DNA from: JAWWOL01 sp033851545 | GTDB lineage: Bacteria; Actinomycetota; Actinomycetes; JAWWOL01 | NCBI GenBank assembly: GCA_033851545.1 | Contig: JAWWOO010000072.1 | Span: 1 to 64,000 of the forward strand | Length of the DNA: 64,000 bases | Reading direction: 5' to 3' | Shown: piece after piece, positions 54,478-62,217 of the stretch | Layout: each line of letters starts with the position of its first letter | Numbering within the stretch: the stretch's first letter is position 1 | Translations under genes and position numbers: made by a program | Notes under the pieces: model-generated | Database searches by the model: none | The model's input: the letters and a program-made list of their open reading frames with translations, nothing else | What the model was told of the DNA's origin: nothing

Positions 54478-54663
54478 ATGTTCTGTGCGCGGGAGCAGGT
54501 CGACATCCCCGAGTCCTTGCTGCGGTACGAGGAAGCCTGGGGCTGGGTGCACCGCACGGACGAGCCGCACCAGGTCGACGGGACCCCGCTGGACGACGGG
54601 CGCCGGCAGCCTCCCAGCGGGACGACGGAGCGGATGACCGGTTCGGGTACGCCGGATGGGTGA
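54478..54663 (+). CDS. Small hypothetical protein
   Basis: 61-aa open frame starting at ATG 54478 with a strong AAGGAGG ribosome-binding site 5 nt upstream. Sequence MFCAREQVDIPESLLRYEEA... then WGWVHRTDEPHQVDG and a polar Gly/Thr/Pro tail. No known domain or membrane segment. It lies in the gap between the divergent hydrolase and DUF1800 genes. The ribosome-binding site is the main support. Confidence 0.5.
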   Translation: MFCAREQVDIPESLLRYEEAWGWVHRTDEPHQVDGTPLDDGRRQPPSGTTERMTGSGTPDG

Positions 54664-54735
54664 AACCTGCTGCGCCGAAGGCGCGCACACCGCCGAACGC
54701 TGAAGAGATCACCAGAGACTGCCGACACGTGGCAG

Positions 54736-56307
54736 GTGCCTCCCACTGCGCTGACCACAGCCGACGAGCCGAACGACGCCGCCGTGACCCGGCGGGGGCT
54801 GCTGAGTGGAGTGAGCGTCCTTGGCGCGCTCGCCGGCACTGCTGTGCTCTCCGGTGCCGCCGCGATCGTGCCCCAGGAGGCTGAGGCGAGCGGCTTCGAC
54901 CCGGTCGCCCACCTGCTCCGCCGCACCACGTACGGGATGAACCCCGACCAGATCTACGCCGTCCACAAGCAGGGCGCTGACAAGTGGCTCGCGGCGCAGC
55001 TGAACCCGTACACCAAGGTGGCCGACACCGCCATGGACCACCTGGCAAGTCGGTGGCCGCGGCTCAAGCTCGACATCTGGCAGGTCCGCCAGCACCTGGA
55101 CAACGGCTCCTGGGACGTGATGCTCGACCTCGTCGACGTGCACATCGCCCGCGCGGTCTGGTCCCGCCGGCAGCTGCTCGAGGTGATGGTCGACTTCTGG
55201 TCCAACCACTTCAACATCACCTGCCCCAGCTCGGATGTCTGGGACTCGCGGCACCGGTTCGACCGCGACGTCATCCGCAAGAACGCGTTCGGCCGTTTCG
55301 AGGACATGCTCATCGCGTCGGCGAAGCACCCGGCGATGCTGAACTACCTGAACAACGTGGACAGCACGAAGTTCGAGCCGAACGAGAACTACGGCCGCGA
55401 GCTGCTCGAGCTGCACACCGTCGGGATCAGCGGCGGCTACAACGAGAAGGACATGCGCAACTCGGCCCTGATCATGACCGGCATGAGCATCGACGAGTCC
55501 GAGCAGGGCGGCGGTGGCTACATGTACAAGCTGTACAACCACCACACCGGCCCCGTGAAGGTCATGAAGTTCCACGCCGGCAACGGAAATCCCGATGGCC
55601 AGGCCGTCGTCACGGCCTACCTGAAGTACCTGGCGAACCACCAGGCGACGGCCTACCACCTGTGCGGCAAGCTGGTCACCCGGTTCGTCTCCGACGTGCC
55701 GCATCCCGCGCTGGTCAAGCGGCTCGTCCACGTCTACCTGACCTCCGGCACAGCGATCAAGCCGGTGCTCCTTGCGCTGTTCGCCTCGCCGGAGTTCAAG
55801 CACTCCGCCGGGCAGAAGGTCCGGACGCCGTACGAGGACCTGATCGCCACGCTGCGGGCATTGAAGTTCGGACCGGACAGGAAGGGTACGGACGGCATCC
55901 GGGCGCTGCAGTACGTGTCGTCGAACGTCGGTCAGCCGCCGCTGGCCTGGTCCGAGCCGAACGGCTACCCGGACATCGCGAGCTCGTGGTCGTCGTCCTC
56001 GGCCACCCTCGGCCGGTGGAACTCCCACATGCAGCTGGCCGCCGGCTGGTGGCCCGACACGCTGACCCGTACCCAGCTGCGCGCGATGCTGCCGAAGAGC
56101 CCGCCGGTGACCCTGGGCGAGGTCATCGACACCCTGGCGGCCAAGCTCTCCGTCGCGCCGCTGCCCGCGTCGCACCGTGGGGCCATCGCCGGCTTCCTCG
56201 GCCGTACGCCCAGCTCGCGGATCGCCGACGACGACGAGGCGATCGGCTGGCGCCTGCCCTACATTGCCGCGCTGCTCCTCGACAGTCCCACCCACGTGAA
56301 GCGGTGA
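54736..56307 (+). CDS. Tat-exported DUF1800 protein
   Basis: 523-aa secreted protein. The N-terminus has a twin-arginine motif (TRRGLLSG) and hydrophobic stretch, then the DUF1800 domain: AHLLRRTTYG, LLEVMVDFWSNHFNI, HPAMLNYLNNVDS, NENYGRELLELHTVG and KLVTRFVSD. GTG 54736 is the only start at this end of the frame and has a poor ribosome-binding site. DUF1800 and DUF1501 genes usually travel together; their function is unknown. The stop overlaps the GTG of the next gene. Confidence 0.93.
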   Translation: MPPTALTTADEPNDAAVTRRGLLSGVSVLGALAGTAVLSGAAAIVPQEAEASGFDPVAHLLRRTTYGMNPDQIYAVHKQGADKWLAAQLNPYTKVADTAMDHLASRWPRLKLDIWQVRQHLDNGSWDVMLDLVDVHIARAVWSRRQLLEVMVDFWSNHFNITCPSSDVWDSRHRFDRDVIRKNAFGRFEDMLIASAKHPAMLNYLNNVDSTKFEPNENYGRELLELHTVGISGGYNEKDMRNSALIMTGMSIDESEQGGGGYMYKLYNHHTGPVKVMKFHAGNGNPDGQAVVTAYLKYLANHQATAYHLCGKLVTRFVSDVPHPALVKRLVHVYLTSGTAIKPVLLALFASPEFKHSAGQKVRTPYEDLIATLRALKFGPDRKGTDGIRALQYVSSNVGQPPLAWSEPNGYPDIASSWSSSSATLGRWNSHMQLAAGWWPDTLTRTQLRAMLPKSPPVTLGEVIDTLAAKLSVAPLPASHRGAIAGFLGRTPSSRIADDDEAIGWRLPYIAALLLDSPTHVKR

Positions 56308-57626
56308 CGACGATGCCCAACGCGCGGCCCTCCGGCAAAGCCCTCAATGTGCCTGCCGCCAAGGATTGTGGCTGCCCCCAGGACGGCCCGCGGGGGCTCA
56401 GCCGGCGCGGGTTCCTCGGCGCGGCCGCCGCCGCAGGCACCCTCGGCGCGGTCTCGACCGTGGTCGGTGACTTCGGCTCCATGCAGCTGGCCTATGCCGA
56501 CGCCGGCTACACCGGCGACGTGCTCGTCGTGATCAGCCTGCGCGGTGGTTTCGACGGCCTCTCGGCGATCGTGCCGGCCGCCGACCCCAACTACCTGGCG
56601 GCCCGGCCGACCATCGGCATCCCGACCTCGCGGCTGATCCCGCTGACCTCGACCTTCGGCCTGCACCCGGCTCTGAACAAGCTCAAGCCGCTGTGGGACG
56701 CCGGTCTGTTCGGTGTCGTCCACGCGGTCGGTCAGGCCGACCCGACGCGCTCGCACTTCGATGCGATGGACCAGATGGAGCGGGCTGCGCCGGGATCGTC
56801 GCTGCGTACCGGCTGGATCAACCGGATGGTTGGGTTGTCCGGCCCGGGTTCGACATTCGCGCAATCGTCGCTGAGCACGTCCACCGCGCCGTCGTCGTTC
56901 CTCGGCCCGGCACCGTCGATCACCCTCGGCTCGATCGACAGCTTCGGACTGGACGGCTCCGGCGACGCTGCCGACCGGGCACGTTGGTCGAAGACGCTGC
57001 GCACGATGTACCGGGGCCAGCACCAGATCGTGCTCGGGCCGGCCATGGCCACGCTGAACGCGATCGGCGCCACATCGGCGATGAAGTCGGCCGGCTACCG
57101 TCCGGCCAACGGCGCGCAGTACCCGGACGGCCTCGGGCGCGCGCTCCGCGACGTGGCCCGCATGATCAAGGCCGGCGTCGGGCTGCGGGTGGTCGCGATC
57201 GACATGGGCAACTGGGACATGCACGACGGGCTGGGCAGGAGTGACGGCGGCTGGATGTTCCGCCAGCTGACCGAGCTCGGCAGCGCTCTTGCGGCGTTCG
57301 CCACGGACATCGGTCCCGGCATGCCGGGGGTCAACGTGGTGACTCTCAGCGAGTTCGGCCGCCGGGTCCAGGAGAACGGCTCCGGCGGCGTGGACCACGG
57401 GCACGGCAACGCGGTGTTCCTGCTCGGCGGCGGTGTGGCGGGCGGTCAGGTGCTCGGCCGCTGGCCCGGTCTCGCGCCGAGTGCCCTGGACGACGGCGAC
57501 CTCGCGGGGACGACCGACTACCGGACGATCCTGGCCGAGCTGCTCGAGAAGCGCGGCGGGCTGGGTGGCGCCAAGGTCTTCCCGGGCGTCTCCAAGGACC
57601 GGGTCGGCATCGTCAAGTCCCGCTGA
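56304..57626 (+). CDS. Tat-exported DUF1501 protein
   Basis: 440-aa secreted protein of the DUF1501 (alkaline-phosphatase-like) family. Twin-arginine signal LSRRGFLGAAAAAGTLG; conserved VVISLRGGFDGL, RSHFDAMDQME, DMGNWDMHDGL, LSEFGRRVQENG and DHGHGNAVFLLGG. GTG 56304 gives a GTGA overlap with the DUF1800 stop; ATG 56313 is the alternative. Presumed partner of the DUF1800 protein in the cell envelope. Confidence 0.93.
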   Translation: MTTMPNARPSGKALNVPAAKDCGCPQDGPRGLSRRGFLGAAAAAGTLGAVSTVVGDFGSMQLAYADAGYTGDVLVVISLRGGFDGLSAIVPAADPNYLAARPTIGIPTSRLIPLTSTFGLHPALNKLKPLWDAGLFGVVHAVGQADPTRSHFDAMDQMERAAPGSSLRTGWINRMVGLSGPGSTFAQSSLSTSTAPSSFLGPAPSITLGSIDSFGLDGSGDAADRARWSKTLRTMYRGQHQIVLGPAMATLNAIGATSAMKSAGYRPANGAQYPDGLGRALRDVARMIKAGVGLRVVAIDMGNWDMHDGLGRSDGGWMFRQLTELGSALAAFATDIGPGMPGVNVVTLSEFGRRVQENGSGGVDHGHGNAVFLLGGGVAGGQVLGRWPGLAPSALDDGDLAGTTDYRTILAELLEKRGGLGGAKVFPGVSKDRVGIVKSR

Positions 57627-57713
57627 CCTCCCGGCGGCGCGGCCCCGACCTCCCGCCCCAGGTGGCGAGAGCATTGGCGTGTCCTACGGCGTGTCACGCA
57701 CGGTGCCGAGCTG

Positions 57714-58502
57714 TCAGGGGCCGAGGTCCCAAAGCAGCCGGTAGTAGGCGATCCGCTCGGCATCGGCACTGATCCCGTACGCGGCCAGCAGCGCGTCCTC
57801 GTAGCCGTCGCCGTAGTTCCACTGCGTGCTCCACGTGGCCACGGCCAGGTCGCTCCAGCGGTCGCCGACGCCGAGCGACCCCAGGTCCACATGGCCGGAC
57901 CAGCGGCCGTCATGAGCGATCAAGGTGTTAGGCGCGCAGGCGTCGCCGTGGCACACGACCAGCTGGTCCGTCGGCGGCGGCACCGCGACCAGGCCGAGGG
58001 CGTCCTCCAACGACAGGTGCTGGTGCTCCGGCGCCCACTGGCCGGGGTTGCGGCCGGCCGCCTGCGTGCGGATCGCCTCGGCGGCCCTGGTCTCGGCCGA
58101 CCAGTCGAACGGGCAGTCGTCGACGGGCAACACGTCATGCAGCGCCCGAAGCCCCTCGCCGACCGCCTGCACAGCCCGTACGGGATCTGTCAGCCAACGC
58201 TCGTCGACGGCCGACTCTCCCTGCAGCGCAGCGGTTTGCAGCCAGGTGCCCGCCTCGTCCTGACCTTGGCCAAGGACTCGCGGGACCGCGGTGTACGGCT
58301 CCGCCCAGCGCAGCTTGTGCGCCTCCACGTCGAGCCGCAGCCCACTGTCTGCTGGCGCCCACTTGACGAAGAACTCCCCCGGCACCTCGAAGGTCAGGCC
58401 GCCGAGCTCGTTGCGCCAGACCGCTCGGTGGTCCCGTCCCTCGAGCAGCGGCCAGAGTGCCTCCGGCACCTCGACCTCGCCCAGCTGCGTCCCAGCGGTC
58501 AT
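57714..58502 (-). CDS. APH(3')-like aminoglycoside phosphotransferase
   Basis: 262-aa small-molecule kinase, the size of APH(3') enzymes (about 264 aa). Catalytic loop VVCHGDACAPNTLI and metal-binding VDLGSLGVGDRWSDLA match the APH(3') pattern (HGDxxxxN and DxG); the N-lobe has FEVPGEFFVKW with the ATP-binding Lys. ATG 58502 lies 6 nt after CAGAAT. It could confer kanamycin/neomycin resistance or act on an unrelated metabolite; no mobile element is near, so it looks intrinsic. Confidence 0.85.
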   Translation of the reverse strand: MTAGTQLGEVEVPEALWPLLEGRDHRAVWRNELGGLTFEVPGEFFVKWAPADSGLRLDVEAHKLRWAEPYTAVPRVLGQGQDEAGTWLQTAALQGESAVDERWLTDPVRAVQAVGEGLRALHDVLPVDDCPFDWSAETRAAEAIRTQAAGRNPGQWAPEHQHLSLEDALGLVAVPPPTDQLVVCHGDACAPNTLIAHDGRWSGHVDLGSLGVGDRWSDLAVATWSTQWNYGDGYEDALLAAYGISADAERIAYYRLLWDLGP

Positions 58503-58573
58503 CGGCCCATTCTGCCTACGGCGTTGGCGAACCCTGCAGAGCGCGGACCCCTGAGGCGGTGGAAGATACCCGC

Positions 58574-59371
58574 ATGGATCTTCACCTTGGGGGCAAGCGC
58601 GCCATCGTGACGGGGGCGAGTCGCGGCATCGGGCTCGCGATCGCCGACGCCCTGGCGAGCGAGGGGGCGGACGTCGCGATCGTGGCCAGGGGCGCAGAAG
58701 CCCTGCAGGAGGCGGCCGGTCGGCTGTCCGTGCACGGCACCCGCATCGTGGGCGTCGCCACCGACACGACCGACGACGCGCAGGTACGGGACATGGTCGC
58801 CTCGGTGGTCGCGGAGCTCGGCGGCGTCGACATCCTGGTCAACTCCGCCGCCACCCCTGCCAGCTCGGGGCCAACACCCACGCTGGAGACACTGACCGAC
58901 GAGGCACTGCTCAGCGAGCTGGACACCAAGGTCGTCGGCTACCTTCGGTGCGCCCGCGCGGTTGCCCCTCACATGAAGGCCGCCGGGTGGGGCCGCATCA
59001 TCAGCATCAGCGGCCTCAACGCCCGCAACGCCGGCTCGATCTCCGGCTCCATCCGCAACGTTGCCGTCGCCGCGATGACCAAGAACCTCGCCGACGAGCT
59101 CGGTGTCCACGGCATCAACGTCACCGTGGTGCACCCCGGCATGACGGTGACCGAGCGGACGCCGTGGCTGCTCGAGTTCCGCGCCGAGCAGAAAGGCGTG
59201 ACGCCGCAGGAGATCGAGGCCGGGATGGCTGCCGGGATCAGCATCGGCCGGATGGTCACGGCAGCCGAGGTGGCCTCGGTCGTCACGTTCCTGGCGTCCC
59301 CGCGCAGCGTCGCCATCAACGGTGATGCCGTGGCGGTCGGCGGCGGCACCCGCGGCGCGATCCACTACTGA
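58574..59371 (+). CDS. Divergent short-chain dehydrogenase without YxxxK
   Basis: 265-aa SDR-fold protein. The cofactor motif is intact (VTGASRGIGLAIADAL) and NSAATP replaces NNAG. At the active site the Tyr and Lys of YxxxK align with Gly and Asn (SGSIRNVAVAAMTKNLADEL), while the Ser in ISISG remains. The surrounding text is well formed, so this is a divergent family rather than decay. Activity cannot use the standard SDR mechanism. Confidence 0.88.
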   Translation: MDLHLGGKRAIVTGASRGIGLAIADALASEGADVAIVARGAEALQEAAGRLSVHGTRIVGVATDTTDDAQVRDMVASVVAELGGVDILVNSAATPASSGPTPTLETLTDEALLSELDTKVVGYLRCARAVAPHMKAAGWGRIISISGLNARNAGSISGSIRNVAVAAMTKNLADELGVHGINVTVVHPGMTVTERTPWLLEFRAEQKGVTPQEIEAGMAAGISIGRMVTAAEVASVVTFLASPRSVAINGDAVAVGGGTRGAIHY

Positions 59372-59449
59372 TACGCGCCCCGGGGGTGGCGCAACCCCGC
59401 CGAAGGATGGACCCAGACTGGTGCCCGGACCCCGCTTTGAGCCCACGCT

Positions 59450-59469
59450 TCCGCCGGACTGCCGGCGGA
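59450..59469. terminator. Hairpin between convergent SDR and kinase genes
   Basis: TCCGCCGG-ACTG-CCGGCGGA, an 8-bp perfect stem with a tetraloop, in the 109-bp gap between convergent genes. Possible bidirectional terminator; no U-run. Confidence 0.5.
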
Positions 59470-59480
59470 CGGGGGGAGCG

Positions 59481-60929
59481 TCAGCCGACCGGAACCTCGA
59501 TAGGCGCGGGGGTCGGCAGCGGCGGCAGCCACAGCTCGGCGATGGCGCCGCCGTCGACGGCGTTGCTCAGCCGCACCCGGCCGCCATGGCTGTCGGCCAC
59601 CTGCGCCACGATCGCCAGCCCCAGGCCCGAGCCGGGCAGCCCCCGCGCCTCGTCGGACCGGTAGAACCGCTCGAACACGTGGGGAAGCGCGTCGGCGGGG
59701 ATCCCCGGCCCATGGTCGCGTACGGTCAGCCGGCCGTCCGGGAACAGCGCCACGTCGACCTGCCCGCGGGCCGGCGAGAACTTGCCGGCGTTGTCGAGCA
59801 GGTTGTTCACCGCGCGGTCCAGCCGGGCGGGAACCGCACGGACCATCACCGGCGAGCTGCCGAGGATGAACCTCAGCTCCGGCCAGTGCCGGCGCGCGCG
59901 GGCGACGGCGTGCTCGACTATCCGTTCGTAGGAGACGTCCTCGAGGTGGACGGCCGGCTCGTCGCCGCGGGCCAGCTCGACGACGTCGGCGACCAGAGCC
60001 GTCAGCTCCTCCAGCTGGGCGACGATGCCGGCGATCACGTCCTCACGCATCTGGGCCGGCAGCTTGTCCAGGTCGTGCAGCACCTCGACGTTGGTCCGCA
60101 GCGAGGCAAGCGGGGTACGCAGCTCGTGGCTGGCGTCGGCGACCAGCTGTCGCTGCGCTCCGACCGAGGTCTGCAGCGCAGCGAGCATCGAGTCGAAAGA
60201 CAGCGCCAGCCGGCCGAGCTCGTCGCCGCGGGTCTCGGCGATCCGGTGCGTGAGGTCCCGGGTGGCCGCGATCTCCTCGGCGGCAGAGGTCAACCGTCGT
60301 ACGGGCCGCAGCGCGGCGCCGGCCACGAACCACACGATCGCCGCGGCAAGCAGCAGGCCGACCAACCCGACCAGCAGGAACACCCGCCGAAGGTGGCCGA
60401 CCTGGTGGTCGACCGAGGTCAGTGGCAGGGCGACCTGCAGGGCGATGTTGCTGCCGAGACCGACGGTCAGCATCCGCAGATGCGTGCCGGAGGCCGTGAC
60501 ATCCTCCACGAGCTCGCCCCCGCTCGGTCCGGCGGCGACCCGCTTGTCGGCCGCACCGATCGGGAGCGCGGGCGAGTTGTCGGCGGTGGACTTGTCCCCA
60601 GTGCTGTTGATCAGCTGAACGTAGGCGGCGATCTGCCCGGCCTCCGGCGCCCTCGGTTGCAGGGTGGTGCCGTTGAGCGAGGGCAACGCGACAATGCCTC
60701 GGTCAGCGGCCGTCGCCGCCGTCCTCAGCTGGCTGTCGACACTCGACCGGAGCTCTCGCCGGACCTCGTACAGGCCGACCGACAGGACACCGGCGAGGGC
60801 CAGCAGGACCGCGAGCGCTGCCGCAATCACCAGCCGCAGGCGCAGCGGGGTGTCACGCAGCCGGTGCCGCAACCCCCGCTTGGGAGGCGCAGGCTCCGGT
60901 CCGGGGGAGACGTCGGTGACCGCTGTCAT
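59481..60929 (-). CDS. Sensor histidine kinase, MprB-like
   Basis: 482-aa membrane kinase. Two transmembrane segments (about residues 32-54 and 183-205) flank an external sensor; then HAMP (about 205-258), HisKA with DASHELRTP (His268) and an HATPase with NLLDNAGKFSP, DHGPGIP and GSGLGLAIV. ATG 60929 overlaps the regulator stop. With the regulator it resembles mycobacterial MprAB, an envelope-stress system; the symbol is not assigned. Confidence 0.93.
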   Translation of the reverse strand: MTAVTDVSPGPEPAPPKRGLRHRLRDTPLRLRLVIAAALAVLLALAGVLSVGLYEVRRELRSSVDSQLRTAATAADRGIVALPSLNGTTLQPRAPEAGQIAAYVQLINSTGDKSTADNSPALPIGAADKRVAAGPSGGELVEDVTASGTHLRMLTVGLGSNIALQVALPLTSVDHQVGHLRRVFLLVGLVGLLLAAAIVWFVAGAALRPVRRLTSAAEEIAATRDLTHRIAETRGDELGRLALSFDSMLAALQTSVGAQRQLVADASHELRTPLASLRTNVEVLHDLDKLPAQMREDVIAGIVAQLEELTALVADVVELARGDEPAVHLEDVSYERIVEHAVARARRHWPELRFILGSSPVMVRAVPARLDRAVNNLLDNAGKFSPARGQVDVALFPDGRLTVRDHGPGIPADALPHVFERFYRSDEARGLPGSGLGLAIVAQVADSHGGRVRLSNAVDGGAIAELWLPPLPTPAPIEVPVG

Positions 60930-61618
60930 CGCTCGGCCCGCAGCTGGTAGCCGACGCCGCGCGCGGTGTGGATCAGCCGTGGCTCGCCCTCGGCCTCGGT
61001 CTTGCGCCGCAGGTAGCCGATGAAGACCTCGAGGGAGTTCGACGCCGGCTCGAGCTCGTAGCCCCAGACCCGGTCCATGATCGTCTCGCGCGGCAGCACC
61101 TTGCCGGCGTTCAGCAGGAACAGCTCGAGCAGGGCGAACTCGGTACGGGTGAGCTCGATGGCCCGCGAGCCGCGGAACGCCTGGCGGGACTCCAGGTCCA
61201 GTGTCAGGTCCTCGTAGGTCAGCCGGGTCGCGTCCTTCTCCACCGGCGCCGCTCGACGCAGCAGCGCCCGCAGCCGGGCCCGGAGCTCCTCGAGGGCGAA
61301 GGGCTTCGCGAGATAGTCGTCGGCTCCCGCGTCGAGCCCGGCCACCCGGTCCCCGACCTGGTCCCGGGCGGTCAGCACCAGGATCGGGGTGCGGTTGCCA
61401 CTGGCCCGCAGCCGGCGGCAGACCTCGAGCCCGCCCAGCACCGGCATCATCATGTCGAGCACCAGCACGTCGGGCTCGAGCTCGGGCACCACCTCGAGCG
61501 CCTTGGCGCCGTTGCTGACCGCCGAGACCGCGTAGCCGTCGATCGTCAGCGCCCGGGTGAGGGCGGCGCGCAGCTCGGGGTCGTCGTCGACGACGAGGAC
61601 GCGGGTGCCTGCATTCAC
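60926..61618 (-). CDS. OmpR-family response regulator, MprA-like
   Basis: 230-aa regulator. Receiver with VVDDDPE, phospho-acceptor Asp55 (LVLDMMMP), LTARD and AKPF; winged-helix output with LTRTEFALLELFLLN and EVFIGYLRRKTE. GTG 61618 gives a standard length; a longer frame upstream is not conserved-looking. The upstream direct repeat on the same strand (61753-61769) matches boxes before htrA and the exporter locus, implying autoregulation and a shared regulon. Confidence 0.93.
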   Translation of the reverse strand: MNAGTRVLVVDDDPELRAALTRALTIDGYAVSAVSNGAKALEVVPELEPDVLVLDMMMPVLGGLEVCRRLRASGNRTPILVLTARDQVGDRVAGLDAGADDYLAKPFALEELRARLRALLRRAAPVEKDATRLTYEDLTLDLESRQAFRGSRAIELTRTEFALLELFLLNAGKVLPRETIMDRVWGYELEPASNSLEVFIGYLRRKTEAEGEPRLIHTARGVGYQLRAER

Positions 61619-61752
61619 GCTGCGTTCACTCTCGGTGGTCTCGGCCCGGTCGAGAGACAGCAGACCGGTGCGGCTCGCTGTGTGCACGTTATCTCCTGGG
61701 CCGGTACGAATCTGTGCCCCCGCTGTGGCGTGCACCGAGTCTGATCACCGTG

Positions 61753-61769
61753 GCTGAAGGAGACCTGAA
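61753..61769 (-). promoter_or_regulatory. Direct-repeat response-regulator box upstream of the MprA-like gene
   Basis: On the minus strand, TTCAGG then TTCAGC with an 11-nt period (TTCAGGTCTCCTTCAGC). A -10-like CAGACT lies 9 nt downstream (61738-61743). Same layout as at 20304. Confidence 0.6.
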
Positions 61770-62025
61770 CGTGGCCGCCTGGGTCCGGCGGGACTCAGCG
61801 ACGCGGCTGGGGCATGTTTGTCGTCACGTCGGAAATGTCTGGTTCGCCCGCCCGAGAGGGCTTGTGCAGATAAATGCAGCCTATCGCCCGTAACTCCAGC
61901 AATTGTCGGTCGTTAAGCGACCGGACATGGCCGTGCCGTCCGCGCTCGCGATCACGCTGGGTAGTCGAATGGCCTGGTTTCGTACGCCCGAAAGGGTGGC
62001 TCACGCGTGATTGTCGGTCCCGACG

Positions 62026-62054
62026 TTGCGCTGCGTGGCCGCGGCCCGTAGTCT
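62026..62054 (+). promoter_or_regulatory. Promoter TTGCGC-N17-TAGTCT
   Basis: -35-like TTGCGC (62026-62031), 17-nt spacer and -10 TAGTCT (62049-62054), followed by GAAC. This predicts a leader of about 155 nt before ATG 62218. Confidence 0.6.
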
Positions 62055-62113
62055 GAACCCAGCCAGGGGGTGGCTAGGGGCGGCGGCTTCGGGTTATCTC
62101 TCGGCACTTACTG

Positions 62114-62147
62114 AACCTGACTTGAGCCATTTCCGTATCAGGTTTTT
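62114..62147 (+). terminator. Attenuator-like hairpin with U-run in the leader
   Basis: AACCTGA (62114-62120) pairs with TCAGGTT (62138-62144) around a 17-nt loop, and the stem runs into TTTTT. This is the only T-run hairpin noticed in the window, and it lies inside a leader, not after a gene. Confidence 0.45.
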
Positions 62148-62217
62148 GATCTTCCGACTCCGTCGTCGGTGGAGATTGCCGTCACAAGCCGACTGACCCT
62201 GCGAGCCCCGGAGCATC

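Larger units (their letters stand above)
61770..62217. other. Long regulatory gap with lower GC
   Basis: Between the divergent regulator gene and the secreted-protein gene. It is less GC-rich than its surroundings. Contents: an inverted repeat CGGTCG-TTAAG-CGACCG (61907-61923), the promoter at 62026-62054 and an attenuator-like hairpin at 62114-62147. I see no convincing gene. Confidence 0.6.

Noticed and set aside
61771..61893. A 40-codon plus-strand frame (GTG 61771) with an apparent AAGGAG ribosome-binding site
   Set aside because: The AAGGAGACCTGAA stretch is the complement of the direct-repeat regulator box, and the peptide has no recognisable features.
61795..62004. A 69-codon minus-strand frame in the long regulatory gap
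   Set aside because: No ribosome-binding site, no domain, unusual codon use and overlap with inverted repeats; likely chance in lower-GC DNA.
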